Positions 1-7,845 of a stretch of DNA of 64,000 nucleotides are shown one piece after another. The stretch lies in the NCBI RefSeq assembly GCF_029626145.1, contig NZ_JARUBJ010000002.1:3445501-3509500 (forward strand), in the 5' to 3' direction. The position numbers and the translations under genes are program-made. The stretch's first letter is position 1. Each line of letters opens with the position of its first letter. Source of the stretch: Micromonospora sp. WMMD961 (lineage in GTDB: Bacteria; Actinomycetota; Actinomycetes; Mycobacteriales; Micromonosporaceae). The notes below the pieces were generated by a model. It saw only the letters and a program-made list of their open reading frames with translations, did not search any database and was not told the origin of the DNA.

Positions 1-2
1 TG

Positions 3-782
3 ATGTCCGGCAGCAGCGCACCGGTCTCCTGCCGCAACGCGAACCCCAGCTCCGCCGAGGCGAGCCGGGTGAATTCGCTGTTCGCCGGCAGCCTGGCCGC
101 ACCGGCGAGCACCACGTACACCTGGGACGGCGCCTCCGACATCGAGCCGTTGGTGGTCGGCGGCCGTCCGGCCTCGGAGAACTACCCCTTCATGGTGTAC
201 GTCTCCGGCTGCACCGGCACCCTGATCAAGGGCAACTGGGCGGTCACCGCCAAACACTGCTCGACGCCGTCCTCGGTGCGGGTGGGCAGCATCAACCGCA
301 CCAGCGGCGGCACCGTGGTGCGGGTGACCCGGGCGGTCAACCATCCGAGCGTCGACGTAAAGCTGCTGCAACTGGCCAGCTCGGTCACCTACGCCCCGGC
401 ACCGATCCCGAGCACCTCCGGCGCGGTCGGCACGGCCACCCGGATCATCGGTTGGGGCCAGACCTGCGCACCCCGGGGCTGCGGCTCCGCCCCGGCGGTC
501 GCCAACGAGCTGGACACGTCCATCGTGGCCGACAGCCGGTGCTCCGGCATCAACGGCCCGTACGAGATCTGCACCAACAACACCAACGGCAACTCCGGCG
601 CCTGCTACGGGGACTCCGGTGGCCCGCAGGTGCGTCGCGTCAACGGGGTGTGGAACCTGATCGGCGCGACCAGCCGGGCCGGCAACAACAACTCCACCTG
701 CGCCACCGGCCCGTCCATCTACGTCGACCTGCCCTCGATCCGATCGTGGATCTCGACCCAGGTCGGCGGCCTGCCGGTCTGA
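3..782 (+). CDS. Secreted trypsin-like serine protease (S1 family), 5' end cut by window edge
   Basis: The reading frame is open to the window edge, so the true start and signal peptide probably lie upstream; the ATG at 3 is only the first visible one. The catalytic triad can be read: His in TAKHC (about residue 85 of this frame), Asp in VDVKLLQL (about 118) and Ser in GDSGGP (about 205). VVGG near residue 51 matches the conserved mature N-terminus (IVGG-like) of chymotrypsin-fold proteases, implying a propeptide before it. Several cysteine pairs (for example SGCTGT and AKHC) suggest disulfides, fitting an extracellular enzyme. A strong hairpin follows the stop codon. Substrate cannot be inferred. 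Confidence 0.88.
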   Translation: MSGSSAPVSCRNANPSSAEASRVNSLFAGSLAAPASTTYTWDGASDIEPLVVGGRPASENYPFMVYVSGCTGTLIKGNWAVTAKHCSTPSSVRVGSINRTSGGTVVRVTRAVNHPSVDVKLLQLASSVTYAPAPIPSTSGAVGTATRIIGWGQTCAPRGCGSAPAVANELDTSIVADSRCSGINGPYEICTNNTNGNSGACYGDSGGPQVRRVNGVWNLIGATSRAGNNNSTCATGPSIYVDLPSIRSWISTQVGGLPV

Positions 783-796
783 CCACGGGAGACGCC

Positions 797-827
797 GAGG
801 CGGGGACGCGCAACACGTCCCCGCCTC
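797..827 (+). terminator. Intrinsic terminator-like hairpin after the protease
   Basis: Perfect 12-bp arms (797-808 and 816-827) enclose a 7-base loop. The stem continues outward with four more pairs (792-795 with 829-832) across a bulge. It starts 14 bases after the protease stop. There is no clear U-tract, as is usual for actinobacterial terminators. Confidence 0.65.
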
Positions 828-904
828 CGGCGTGGCAGGGTCACCCACCCGATCCCACGATGCGATACGGTGCCTGGCACATCGACACACCGGAGGTGGC
901 CGTC

Positions 905-1567
905 GTGCCTGCCGTCGTCGCCCTCGTGCTGACCCTCGCCCTCGCGCCCACACCGTCGCCGTCGGCCACCCCGGGTCCGGTCGGCGAACTCCTCGGCGGT
1001 GTCGGCCGGATCGTCGACGACCTGCTGGACGGCGACCGCCCGCCGAGCGTCACGCCGACCCCGTCGTCCACACCCGGCCCGCCGTCGTCCACCCCCCGGC
1101 CCGGTTCCGCGGTGCCCGTCGCGACCACCCCGCCCGCTGTGTCATCTGCCGCTGCCCGACCTCCGGCGGCACCCGCCCCGCCCGTCCGCCCCGGCGGTGG
1201 TGAGAGCACGGGCGGCGGCCAGGCCGAGGTGCCGGTGCGCGACGCTGACGCCCCCGCTCCGGTCGCCGCGCCGCCGGCCAACTCCACCCGCGACAGGTGG
1301 CCGCCCGTCTCCTACCTGCTGCTCCTGGGCGTCCTGGCGGTGCTGGCACTGCTGGTCCTGCGCCGCCGGCCGTCCGCTCCCGCCGCCGCGTCGATGTCCG
1401 CCCCCGCCCCCGCCCCGGCCCCCGCCCCCGCCCCCACTCCCGATCCCGATCCCGGTCCCAGTCCCGGGCCGGGCAACGTCAGCCGCCTGCCGACCAGCCT
1501 GAACGCCGTCTACGAGTTGGGCCGGCTGGACGAGCGGCTGGAGCAGGAACGTGGCCGCCGCACCTGA
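905..1567 (+). CDS. Proline-rich membrane-anchored protein of unknown function
   Basis: About 220 residues. The GTG at 905 is chosen because GGAGG lies at 892-896, eight bases upstream, and the protein then begins with a hydrophobic signal-like segment. The middle is low-complexity Pro/Ala/Ser/Thr, typical of a wall-spanning region. A single transmembrane helix (SYLLLLGVLAVLALLVL, about residues 138-154) is followed by basic residues, a second Pro-Ala repeat, and a short C-terminal charged segment (YELGRLDERLEQERGRR). No catalytic motif is visible. A type I membrane protein with an extracellular Pro-rich stalk and small cytoplasmic tail is the simplest reading. It converges on the DUF3152 gene. 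Confidence 0.6.
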   Translation: MPAVVALVLTLALAPTPSPSATPGPVGELLGGVGRIVDDLLDGDRPPSVTPTPSSTPGPPSSTPRPGSAVPVATTPPAVSSAAARPPAAPAPPVRPGGGESTGGGQAEVPVRDADAPAPVAAPPANSTRDRWPPVSYLLLLGVLAVLALLVLRRRPSAPAAASMSAPAPAPAPAPAPTPDPDPGPSPGPGNVSRLPTSLNAVYELGRLDERLEQERGRRT

Positions 1568-1591
1568 GGCATCGCCTCCGACCGATCGGGG

Positions 1592-2428
1592 TCAGTGCGC
1601 GGAATAGGCGCCCTCGCGGCGCGGGATCTCGTCGTCGTACGCCCCGACCGGCCCGCTGTAGCGGACCTTGCCCTGCGGGTAAGGCCAGGCGTTCGCGGCG
1701 CAACCGTGCAGCCCCAACGTCTGTTGCTGCATCACCGGCGCGGGTCGGCCCCGACCGGGGCACCGTTCGTGACCGAACCCGAGTTTGTGCCCCACCTCAT
1801 GGTTGACCATGTACTCCCGGTAGGTGGCCAGGCTCGCCCCGTACCCGGGCACGCCCTTGACCCAACGCGCCACGTTGAGCACCACCCGACCACCGTTACG
1901 GCACGAGGTGTAGCCCTCCGGCTGGTCCTGGCAGAGGGTGTCGCGGGTGCCGGGAGTGGCCAGGTAGATGGTGAAGTCGGTCGGATCGTCGGCTCCCACC
2001 CGGCGCAGTCGCCAGGCCCCGCCGGCGGTCCAACCGCGCGGATCGTTCAGGGTCGCGGTGACCGCCGTGGCGATGTCCGCCACCGGTAGGCCGCGGATGT
2101 CGCGCTCCACGGCTACCCGGTACCGCAGCAGGGTGCCACGGCCGGTCCGCACCGGTGCGGTCTCGCCGGGCGCTGTCGCCCAGCGGTTCCCGCCGGAGGC
2201 GGGGTAGCTGATCGGGACGGCAGGCACGGAACTGGGAACCACGTCGACGACCCCGGTCGGCCCGCCGGTGGCGACCGGCGCGAGGTGCCCGTCGGGCGAT
2301 GGTCCGGCGGCGACGGGATCGTTCGCGGGCCGCCCGGCGGCTGGCAGCCCGCAACCGGTGAGCAGCGCCACCACGAGTAGCAGCGTCGCCGAGGCGGAAC
2401 GCCATCGGTGGGTAACCTTCGTCGACAT
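1592..2428 (-). CDS. DUF3152-type lipoprotein with a metzincin-like zinc motif
   Basis: 278 residues from an ATG preceded by GAGGGGAGAG. The N-terminus is a lipoprotein signal with lipobox LLTGC (Cys about 26), so the protein should be tethered to the outer face of the membrane. Near residues 210-220 is HEVGHKLGFGH, an HExxHxxGxxH zinc motif of the metzincin type. Cys pairs around CQDQPEGYTSC resemble DUF3152 proteins of actinobacteria. Protease activity is inferred from the motif only. It is divergent from the ECF sigma gene, and the shared intergenic region carries matching ECF-type promoters pointing both ways, so it may belong to that sigma factor's regulon. Confidence 0.78.
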   Translation of the reverse strand: MSTKVTHRWRSASATLLLVVALLTGCGLPAAGRPANDPVAAGPSPDGHLAPVATGGPTGVVDVVPSSVPAVPISYPASGGNRWATAPGETAPVRTGRGTLLRYRVAVERDIRGLPVADIATAVTATLNDPRGWTAGGAWRLRRVGADDPTDFTIYLATPGTRDTLCQDQPEGYTSCRNGGRVVLNVARWVKGVPGYGASLATYREYMVNHEVGHKLGFGHERCPGRGRPAPVMQQQTLGLHGCAANAWPYPQGKVRYSGPVGAYDDEIPRREGAYSAH

Positions 2429-2471
2429 GTCTCTCCCCTCGCGCGGCGCTCGGCGGCGGCGCGGAGGAGAA

Positions 2472-2496
2472 GACGGGTGACCGTGGCGAAAAGTTG
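2472..2496 (-). promoter_or_regulatory. ECF-type promoter for the DUF3152 lipoprotein gene
   Basis: Read on the minus strand: CAACT (2496-2492), a 16-base spacer, then CGTC (2475-2472). The same elements, with the same spacer and the shared string TTTCGCC after the -35, occur on the plus strand at 2512-2536. ECF sigma factors commonly use AAC-type -35 and CGTC-type -10 elements. Confidence 0.55.
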
Positions 2497-2511
2497 ATGT
2501 GACCCACCGCT

Positions 2512-2536
2512 CAACCTTTCGCCGACCTGACCCGTC
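2512..2536 (+). promoter_or_regulatory. ECF-type promoter for the sigma factor operon (probable autoregulation)
   Basis: CAACC (2512-2516), a 16-base spacer and CGTC (2533-2536), about 30 bases before the sigma gene start. Together with the minus-strand copy it forms an imperfect inverted repeat (2485-2497 with 2511-2523, one mismatch). Two matching promoters back to back beside an ECF sigma gene suggest that the factor reads its own promoter. Confidence 0.55.
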
Positions 2537-2566
2537 CATAGCGGTGTGGCACGGGGGAGGTTCACG

Positions 2567-3067
2567 GTGGCGCGGGGCGACGCCGAGTTCGTCGAGTTCG
2601 CGCGGGCGGCGTCCGCGCGACTCGTGCACGCCGCGTTCCTGATGACCGGCGACCACCACCTGGCCGAGGACGCCGCGCAGACCGCCCTGGCCCGCACCTA
2701 CGCGTCGTGGTCGCGGATCCACGACGACGACGCCTACGGGTACGCCCGTCGCACCCTGGTCAACCATCTGGTGGACGGGTGGCGGCGGCCGATGCGGGAG
2801 TACGCGACCGGCGAGGTGCCGGAGCAGCGGAGCGCGGACGTGGCCGACGGGGTCGCCACCCGGCGCTGGCTGATCAGCATCCTCGGCGCGCTCAGCCCTC
2901 GGGAGCGGGCCATCGTCGTGTTGCGCTACTACTTCGACCTACCGGAGGCGCAGGTGGCCCGGGAACTCGCCGTATCCGTGGGCACTGTCAAGAGCACCAG
3001 CTCACGGGCCCTGGAGAAACTACGCGCCGCGGCGCCGCGGCACGCCGACGAGGAGGCGCGCCGATGA
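2567..3067 (+). CDS. SigE-family ECF RNA polymerase sigma factor
   Basis: About 166 residues with the two ECF regions. Region 2 runs from FVEFARAASARLVHAAFLMTG through the HLAEDAAQTALARTYASW segment, and region 4 is the helix-turn-helix LSPRERAIVVLRYYFDLPEAQ followed by VARELAVSVGTVKSTSSRAL. The GTG at 2567 is preferred over the GTG at 2546 because GGGGGAGG at 2553-2560 is correctly spaced for it. The stop overlaps the next gene's start (ATGA), so the pair is translationally coupled. The upstream ECF-type promoter points to autoregulation. It is probably released by an envelope signal, since the coupled gene encodes a membrane protein. Confidence 0.92.
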   Translation: MARGDAEFVEFARAASARLVHAAFLMTGDHHLAEDAAQTALARTYASWSRIHDDDAYGYARRTLVNHLVDGWRRPMREYATGEVPEQRSADVADGVATRRWLISILGALSPRERAIVVLRYYFDLPEAQVARELAVSVGTVKSTSSRALEKLRAAAPRHADEEARR

Positions 3068-3825
3068 GCGAGCTGGAGCAGCTCCGCCACGCCATGCGGG
3101 CCACCGAACGCCCCGGCATGGTCCTCGACCTGGCCGCCGTGATGCGCGACGGCCGACGGTTGCGTACCCGTCGGCGGGTCGCCGGAGCCGGGGCGGCGAC
3201 GCTCGCCGCCGGGCTGGCCGCCGTCGTCGTCATGGTGGCCGTCGACGCCCGCACGGGCGAGCCGTCGACGCCCGATCGTCCACCGCCGGCCGCCGCCGCT
3301 CCGCCACCGGCCGGTGCCTCGCCGACGCCGGCGAGCTCGTTGGAGCCCACCTCACCGCCGCCGACAATCGGCGGCGACGTGCCCTCGCCGAAGCCGCTGG
3401 GCCAGGTGATCGACAGCAAGGTGCGCCACGGCGCCGACCAGCGGGTGTACTACGTCGTCCGGGTGTCCGTGCCCGGCGAGCCGAAGGTGACCATCGGGCT
3501 GGCCGCCGGTCGTCGCCTCCCGGACGGCATGCTGACCACGGACATCCTGGTCAACGACGTGGCGGGGGCTGACCGCAGCCCCGGGTTCCATCAGATCGGT
3601 TACGACGAGCGCGCGTCGGCCGCGTCGGTGCCCACCTTCGGCTACTTCGTCGGCCCGGCCCACCGCATCACCGGCATGGTGGACGGGCGGCAGGTCGATG
3701 CCCGCCTGGCGCGGTGGAGTGTCGACAAGCAGGTAGTGATCTTCTGGTTCGAGCCGACCACGCTGACCCCGGGGGAGCGGCTCGACGGCATCGTCGCCCG
3801 CGACGCCGCCGGTGGCCGACTCTGA
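3064..3825 (+). CDS. Membrane protein coupled to the ECF sigma factor, possible anti-sigma/sensor
   Basis: 253 residues. A short cytoplasmic N-terminus (about 45 residues, Arg-rich) is followed by one transmembrane helix (GAGAATLAAGLAAVVVMVAV, about 46-66), a Pro/Ala/Ser linker, and an extracytoplasmic domain of about 150 residues with no recognised motif. Topology and the 4-base overlap with the sigma gene are those of an anti-sigma factor, but I do not see a zinc-binding HxxxCxxC anti-sigma motif, so the regulatory role is inferred from position. A secreted-domain sensor is an alternative. Confidence 0.65.
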   Translation: MSELEQLRHAMRATERPGMVLDLAAVMRDGRRLRTRRRVAGAGAATLAAGLAAVVVMVAVDARTGEPSTPDRPPPAAAAPPPAGASPTPASSLEPTSPPPTIGGDVPSPKPLGQVIDSKVRHGADQRVYYVVRVSVPGEPKVTIGLAAGRRLPDGMLTTDILVNDVAGADRSPGFHQIGYDERASAASVPTFGYFVGPAHRITGMVDGRQVDARLARWSVDKQVVIFWFEPTTLTPGERLDGIVARDAAGGRL

Positions 3826-3856
3826 CGCCGCCGGCTGGTCAGCCGAGGTGGGTCAC

Positions 3857-6706
3857 TCAGGCCGGGTCGTCCAGCCGACGCTCGATGGTCACCGTCGTCC
3901 CGTCGACGGTGGAGACCAGCCGCACGTCGCCGTAGGCGTTCATCAGCAGCGCGCCGCGGCCCCGGTCCATGGCCGGTCGCCGGTCCCGCCAGGTGCCGAA
4001 GTCCCGCACCGAGATCCGGACCAGACCGTCACCCACCTGGACCCGTACCCGCACTTCCGGACGGCTGGGCCGCTGTGCGTGCTCGACGGCGTTGTTCACC
4101 GCCTCGGACGCGGCCAGCAGCAGATCCTCCAGCACGTCCGGGTCGACAGTGAGGTCGCGCAGCGTCCGTCGGACATCCCGGCGCATCACCGCCGCCGAGG
4201 TCGGTTCGGACGGGTACGTCCAGCCGGTGTCCAGAACATCGCCCGATCCGTGGGGGTCGGCCGGAACATCGCGCACTGACGCGTCGGTCCCCGGCCGGCC
4301 GGTGATGCTCGCGGGCACGTCCGTCGACGGCCCCGCCGTCTCGGCCGCCAGCTCCCCGACCCCCGTTCCGGACCGTGCCGGTGGGGCGTCGACAGTCCCC
4401 GTCCCGGCCGTGTCGTCGCGGTCACGGGCCCGCCGGATGGCAGCCCGGACCCGGGCGATCAGCTCGGTCGCGGCGAAGGGCTTCACCAGGTAGTCGTCGG
4501 CGCCCAGGCTCAGCCCTTCCACGCTGGCCTCGTCGCCGGCGCGGGCGGACAACACCAACACGGGCAGCGCCCGGGTCACCGGGTCGGCGCGGAGCCGGCG
4601 CAGCAGGTCGAAACCGTCCAGCACCGGCATCATCACGTCGGTGAGGACCAGGTCGGGCCGTTCGCGGCGGACCTCGTCGAGGGCCTGCCGGCCGTCGGTG
4701 ACGGCGCGTACCCGCCAGCCCTGCCCGCTGAGGAGCCGGCTGAGGTAGGCCCGCATGTCGGTGTTGTCGTCGGCGACGAGGATTCGTGCGCCGGCCAGCT
4801 CGTCCACGTACGGCCCGGAGGCGTGCTCGGGCTCGATCGGACTGTCGCTCGCCTCGGCGAGCCAACCGGCCGCCTCCTCGGCGGCGGCACGCGCCGCGTC
4901 ACCCCGCCGGTCCACCGGCGGTCCGGTCACCGTGCTACGGCGTGTCACCGACCAGGGCAGCACCACGGTGAACGTGCTGCCGACGCCCACCTGGCTGGTC
5001 ACCCGGACCTCGCCACCCTCCAACCGGGCCAACTCGTGCACCAGGGCCAGGCCGATGCCCGTGCCCTCGTGACTGCGCGAGCGCGTGCCCCGCACCCGGT
5101 GGAAGCGTTCGAAGAGTTTCGGCAGGTCCTGCTCGCCGATGCCGATGCCGGTGTCCGCGACGGTGAGACGTACCTCGTCGTCGTCGGCGTCCAGGCTGAC
5201 CCGGATCCGGCCGATGAACGTGTACTTCAGGGCGTTGGACAGCAGGTTGGTGACGATGCGCTCCCAGTTGACCGGGTCGATCGTGACCGGCTGTGGCAGC
5301 GGCGGGCAGACCACCTCCAGGGTCAGCCCGGCCCGCTCGACGGCGGCCCGGAACACGCCGGCGAGTTCCGCGGTGAGCGCGGACAGGTCGACCATCCGGG
5401 CATCGCTGCGAGCGCGACCGGCTTCCAGGCTGGAGAAGGTGAGCAGGCTGTTGACAAGCGTCAGCAGCCGGGTGGCGTTGCGCCACGCGGTCTCCACCCG
5501 CTCGCGCTGCACGGGTGCCAGGGGTGCGGTGGCGTCGGTGAGGGCGTCGGCCAGTGGGCCGAGCATGAGGGTCAACGGGGTGCGGAACTCGTGGCTGACG
5601 TTGGCGAAGAAGTCGGTCTTCACCCGATCCAGCTCGGCCAGCGCCTCGGTCCGGCGCCGCTCCTCCTCGTACTCCTGCGCGTTGCGCAGTGCCAGGGACG
5701 TCTGCTGCGCAAGGAGTTGGTGGAAGGACCGGTACGCCTCGTCGAGCCTTCGGCTGGGGCTGACCCCGGCCAGCAGGACACCCAGCGGCTGGTCCTCGTC
5801 GCCGGAGGGCAGCGGCAGCGCCAGAGCGGTGTGGGCCGGGTCGTCCCACGCGCCGGCGGGCAGTGGCATCCGGTCGGCGACGTCGGACACCTGGACCGGA
5901 CGACCCTCGGCGGCGTCCGGCAGCCCCCAGGCGCGGGCGACCGAGCCCGGGTCGAGCAGGTCGACGGTGTCCGGCAGCGCGCCCTGGTCGCCGCCGGTGT
6001 GGGCGAGCCGCCGCAGGGACGCCCCGTCGCGTAGGTAGATGGCGGCGAACGGAACGTCCAGCGGGTGACCGCCCATCGCGTCGATCAGCCGTGCGCCGGT
6101 CGCGTCCACGCCGACGGCGCGACCATCACCGAGAACGGACAGGTCGCGCAACAACCGCAGCCGACGTTCGTCGACCACCTGCTCGGTGACCTCGCTGCAC
6201 ACGGTGAACACGCCGACGGTGCGGCCGTCGTCGTCGCGGGCCGGGGCGTGCGAGACGCTGAAGTACGCCTCCTCGCGGTAGCCGGCTCGTTCCAGCAGTA
6301 GCTGGAGGGCGGGGACCCAACTGGCCACCCCGGTGGTCATGGCCTGCTGGATCAGCGGGGCGAGCACGTCCCAGCCCTCGGCCAGGGTCACCCGCACATC
6401 GTCGCCGAGCGCGGCGGGGTGCTTGTCACCGATCAGGGTGGAATACGCGTCGTTGTAGAGCTGGGAGAACTCCTCGCCCCAGAGCAGCAGCATGGGGTAC
6501 CGGGAGGACAGGACCAGCCGGACCGCGGCGCGCAGGCTCTGCGGCCATCCGTCGACCGAGCCGAGCGGCGTGCGGGCCCAGTCCAGCGCCGCCATCAGCC
6601 GACCGGTGTCGCCGCCGCCGCTGAACAGGTCAATGCTGGGTCGTGTCACGCTCGACCCGGCCCCATCGCAAGCCCCCGTTCCGGGCCCGACGACCCCTGC
6701 TGGCAT
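3857..6706 (-). CDS. Hybrid sensor histidine kinase with response regulator and C-terminal RsbW-like ATPase domain
   Basis: 949 residues. Order of domains: PAS-like region (about 35-180), GAF-like region (about 185-345), HisKA with phospho-acceptor in NVSHEFRTPL (His about 372), HATPase_c with N-box NLLSNALKYT (about 488-497) and G-boxes DTGIGIG and GTGIGLA, a receiver domain (about 641-760; DD at 646-647, Asp in LTDVMMP about 690, Lys in LVKPF about 742), a linker, and a second GHKL domain (about 830-945; ASEAVNNAVEHA) of the RsbW anti-sigma type. No transmembrane segment is seen, so it is probably cytosolic. The RsbW-like tail suggests output into a partner-switching pathway, although no STAS protein is adjacent. 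A GTG at 6649 is an alternative start. Confidence 0.88.
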   Translation of the reverse strand: MPAGVVGPGTGACDGAGSSVTRPSIDLFSGGGDTGRLMAALDWARTPLGSVDGWPQSLRAAVRLVLSSRYPMLLLWGEEFSQLYNDAYSTLIGDKHPAALGDDVRVTLAEGWDVLAPLIQQAMTTGVASWVPALQLLLERAGYREEAYFSVSHAPARDDDGRTVGVFTVCSEVTEQVVDERRLRLLRDLSVLGDGRAVGVDATGARLIDAMGGHPLDVPFAAIYLRDGASLRRLAHTGGDQGALPDTVDLLDPGSVARAWGLPDAAEGRPVQVSDVADRMPLPAGAWDDPAHTALALPLPSGDEDQPLGVLLAGVSPSRRLDEAYRSFHQLLAQQTSLALRNAQEYEEERRRTEALAELDRVKTDFFANVSHEFRTPLTLMLGPLADALTDATAPLAPVQRERVETAWRNATRLLTLVNSLLTFSSLEAGRARSDARMVDLSALTAELAGVFRAAVERAGLTLEVVCPPLPQPVTIDPVNWERIVTNLLSNALKYTFIGRIRVSLDADDDEVRLTVADTGIGIGEQDLPKLFERFHRVRGTRSRSHEGTGIGLALVHELARLEGGEVRVTSQVGVGSTFTVVLPWSVTRRSTVTGPPVDRRGDAARAAAEEAAGWLAEASDSPIEPEHASGPYVDELAGARILVADDNTDMRAYLSRLLSGQGWRVRAVTDGRQALDEVRRERPDLVLTDVMMPVLDGFDLLRRLRADPVTRALPVLVLSARAGDEASVEGLSLGADDYLVKPFAATELIARVRAAIRRARDRDDTAGTGTVDAPPARSGTGVGELAAETAGPSTDVPASITGRPGTDASVRDVPADPHGSGDVLDTGWTYPSEPTSAAVMRRDVRRTLRDLTVDPDVLEDLLLAASEAVNNAVEHAQRPSRPEVRVRVQVGDGLVRISVRDFGTWRDRRPAMDRGRGALLMNAYGDVRLVSTVDGTTVTIERRLDDPA

Positions 6707-6927
6707 TACCTACCCATCCTGGCACCTCTACTCATCTGTGCCGACGCCGGTACCCACCGTCGAACCGGCGGCGGTACAGGACGAACGACCGATGCCCAAT
6801 GCGTCGGTATCTGTAGGTGTCTCGGGCATCTGACCCTCGGCTCACCGGCACCGAGGACCCGTCGCGGCAGACCAGCTTCGTGACCGACGACGTGGCGTTG
6901 CGGGCGGGCTGACCGCGTACCGACGAG

Positions 6928-6964
6928 GACGGGCCGCCGCCGGTCGAACCGGCGGCGGCCCGTC
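6928..6964 (-). terminator. Strong intrinsic hairpin downstream of the SDR gene
   Basis: Perfect 16-bp GC-rich arms (6928-6943 and 6949-6964) enclose a TCGAA loop, just past the stop of the minus-strand SDR at 6986. The rest of 6707-6985, between the kinase and the SDR, has no convincing gene. Confidence 0.75.
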
Positions 6965-6985
6965 CTGCCGACGCGGCGTCGTGGG

Positions 6986-7693
6986 TCAGGGAAGCTGCGG
7001 GTAGAGCGTGGCCACGCCGCCGGCCAGCCCGGCCTGCACCTGCCGGCTGGTCTGGTCGGTGACGATCTCGTACGCGTCGGCTTCGATGCCGTCCACCCCG
7101 AGTCGGGCGATCACCGCCGGGTCGGACTTCGGGCTGGTCACCGTCGCGGCCATGTCGGTGTCCATGTAGCCGACGTGCAGGCTGGCGACCCGGACGCCCC
7201 GCTCGGCGAGCTGGACGCGCAGCGCGTTGGTCATCGCCCACTCGGCGGACTTGGCGGCGCCGTAGGCCCCGTGCTTCGGGAAGTTGATCCAGGACAGCGC
7301 GGAGAGCACGTTGAGGATCGTCCCGCCACCGTTGCCGGCGATGATCGGAGCGAACGCCCGGACCATCGACAGGGTGCCGAGGTAGTGGGTCTCCAGCTCC
7401 TGCCGGACGAGGCCCAGGTCGCCGTCGAGGAGATCGGTGCCGGTGTCGATGCCGGCGTTGTTGACCAGCAGGGTCACGTCCCCGGCCAGCTCGGCGGCGG
7501 CGGCCACCGAGGTCGGGTCGGTGATGTCCAGGCGCACCGGCGTCACGCCGGGCAGGTCCACGCTGTCCGGGTTGCGGGCACCGGCGTAGACGGTGGCGCC
7601 GCGGGCGAGGAGTTCGGCGGCCAGGTGGCGGCCGAAGCCACGGTTGGCGCCGGTGACGAGGGCGGTGCTTCCAGAGATCTTCATGGCGGTCAC
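6986..7693 (-). CDS. Short-chain dehydrogenase/reductase (classical SDR)
   Basis: 235 residues. The Rossmann motif is TGANRGFG near residue 14, NNAG is at about 92, and the catalytic Tyr and Lys are in YGAAK, with a Ser in the preceding NVLSALSW strand. This is NAD(P)-dependent oxidation or reduction of an unknown alcohol or ketone. The GTG start at 7693 is supported by GGTGGGA upstream; an internal ATG three codons later lacks a ribosome site. A 24-bp imperfect palindrome begins 11 bases upstream of the start, so the gene is probably repressed by a regulator encoded elsewhere. It is monocistronic, with a terminator after it. Confidence 0.88.
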   Translation of the reverse strand: MTAMKISGSTALVTGANRGFGRHLAAELLARGATVYAGARNPDSVDLPGVTPVRLDITDPTSVAAAAELAGDVTLLVNNAGIDTGTDLLDGDLGLVRQELETHYLGTLSMVRAFAPIIAGNGGGTILNVLSALSWINFPKHGAYGAAKSAEWAMTNALRVQLAERGVRVASLHVGYMDTDMAATVTSPKSDPAVIARLGVDGIEADAYEIVTDQTSRQVQAGLAGGVATLYPQLP

Positions 7694-7703
7694 GCTATCC
7701 CAC

Positions 7704-7727
7704 CTGACTTCTGTTAACCAAAGTCAG
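7704..7727. promoter_or_regulatory. Operator-like inverted repeat upstream of the SDR gene
   Basis: Arms CTGACTT and AAGTCAG flank a centre containing GTTAAC; only two internal positions break symmetry. It lies between the SDR start and the htpG promoter region, where a repressor could occlude the SDR promoter. Symmetric ACTT/AAGT half-sites are typical of winged-helix repressors; the family is a guess. Confidence 0.45.
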
Positions 7728-7845
7728 CTAGGTCACAGCGGCACCCCCCTCAATCGGGAATGCGACCCGGATGCGGCAGCACCCCGGCCGGTGACTGCTC
7801 GTATCCTTTCCGCGAAACCCCGCACGAGCCGAGATGGGAGACGGT

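Noticed and set aside
452..904. Upstream extension of the Pro-rich membrane protein frame
   Set aside because: It lies inside the protease gene in another frame; the GTG at 905 has its own ribosome site and gives a signal-like N-terminus.
1566..1578. Small hairpin GAGGC-ATC-GCCTC after the Pro-rich protein gene
   Set aside because: A five-base stem with a three-base loop is too weak to call a terminator.
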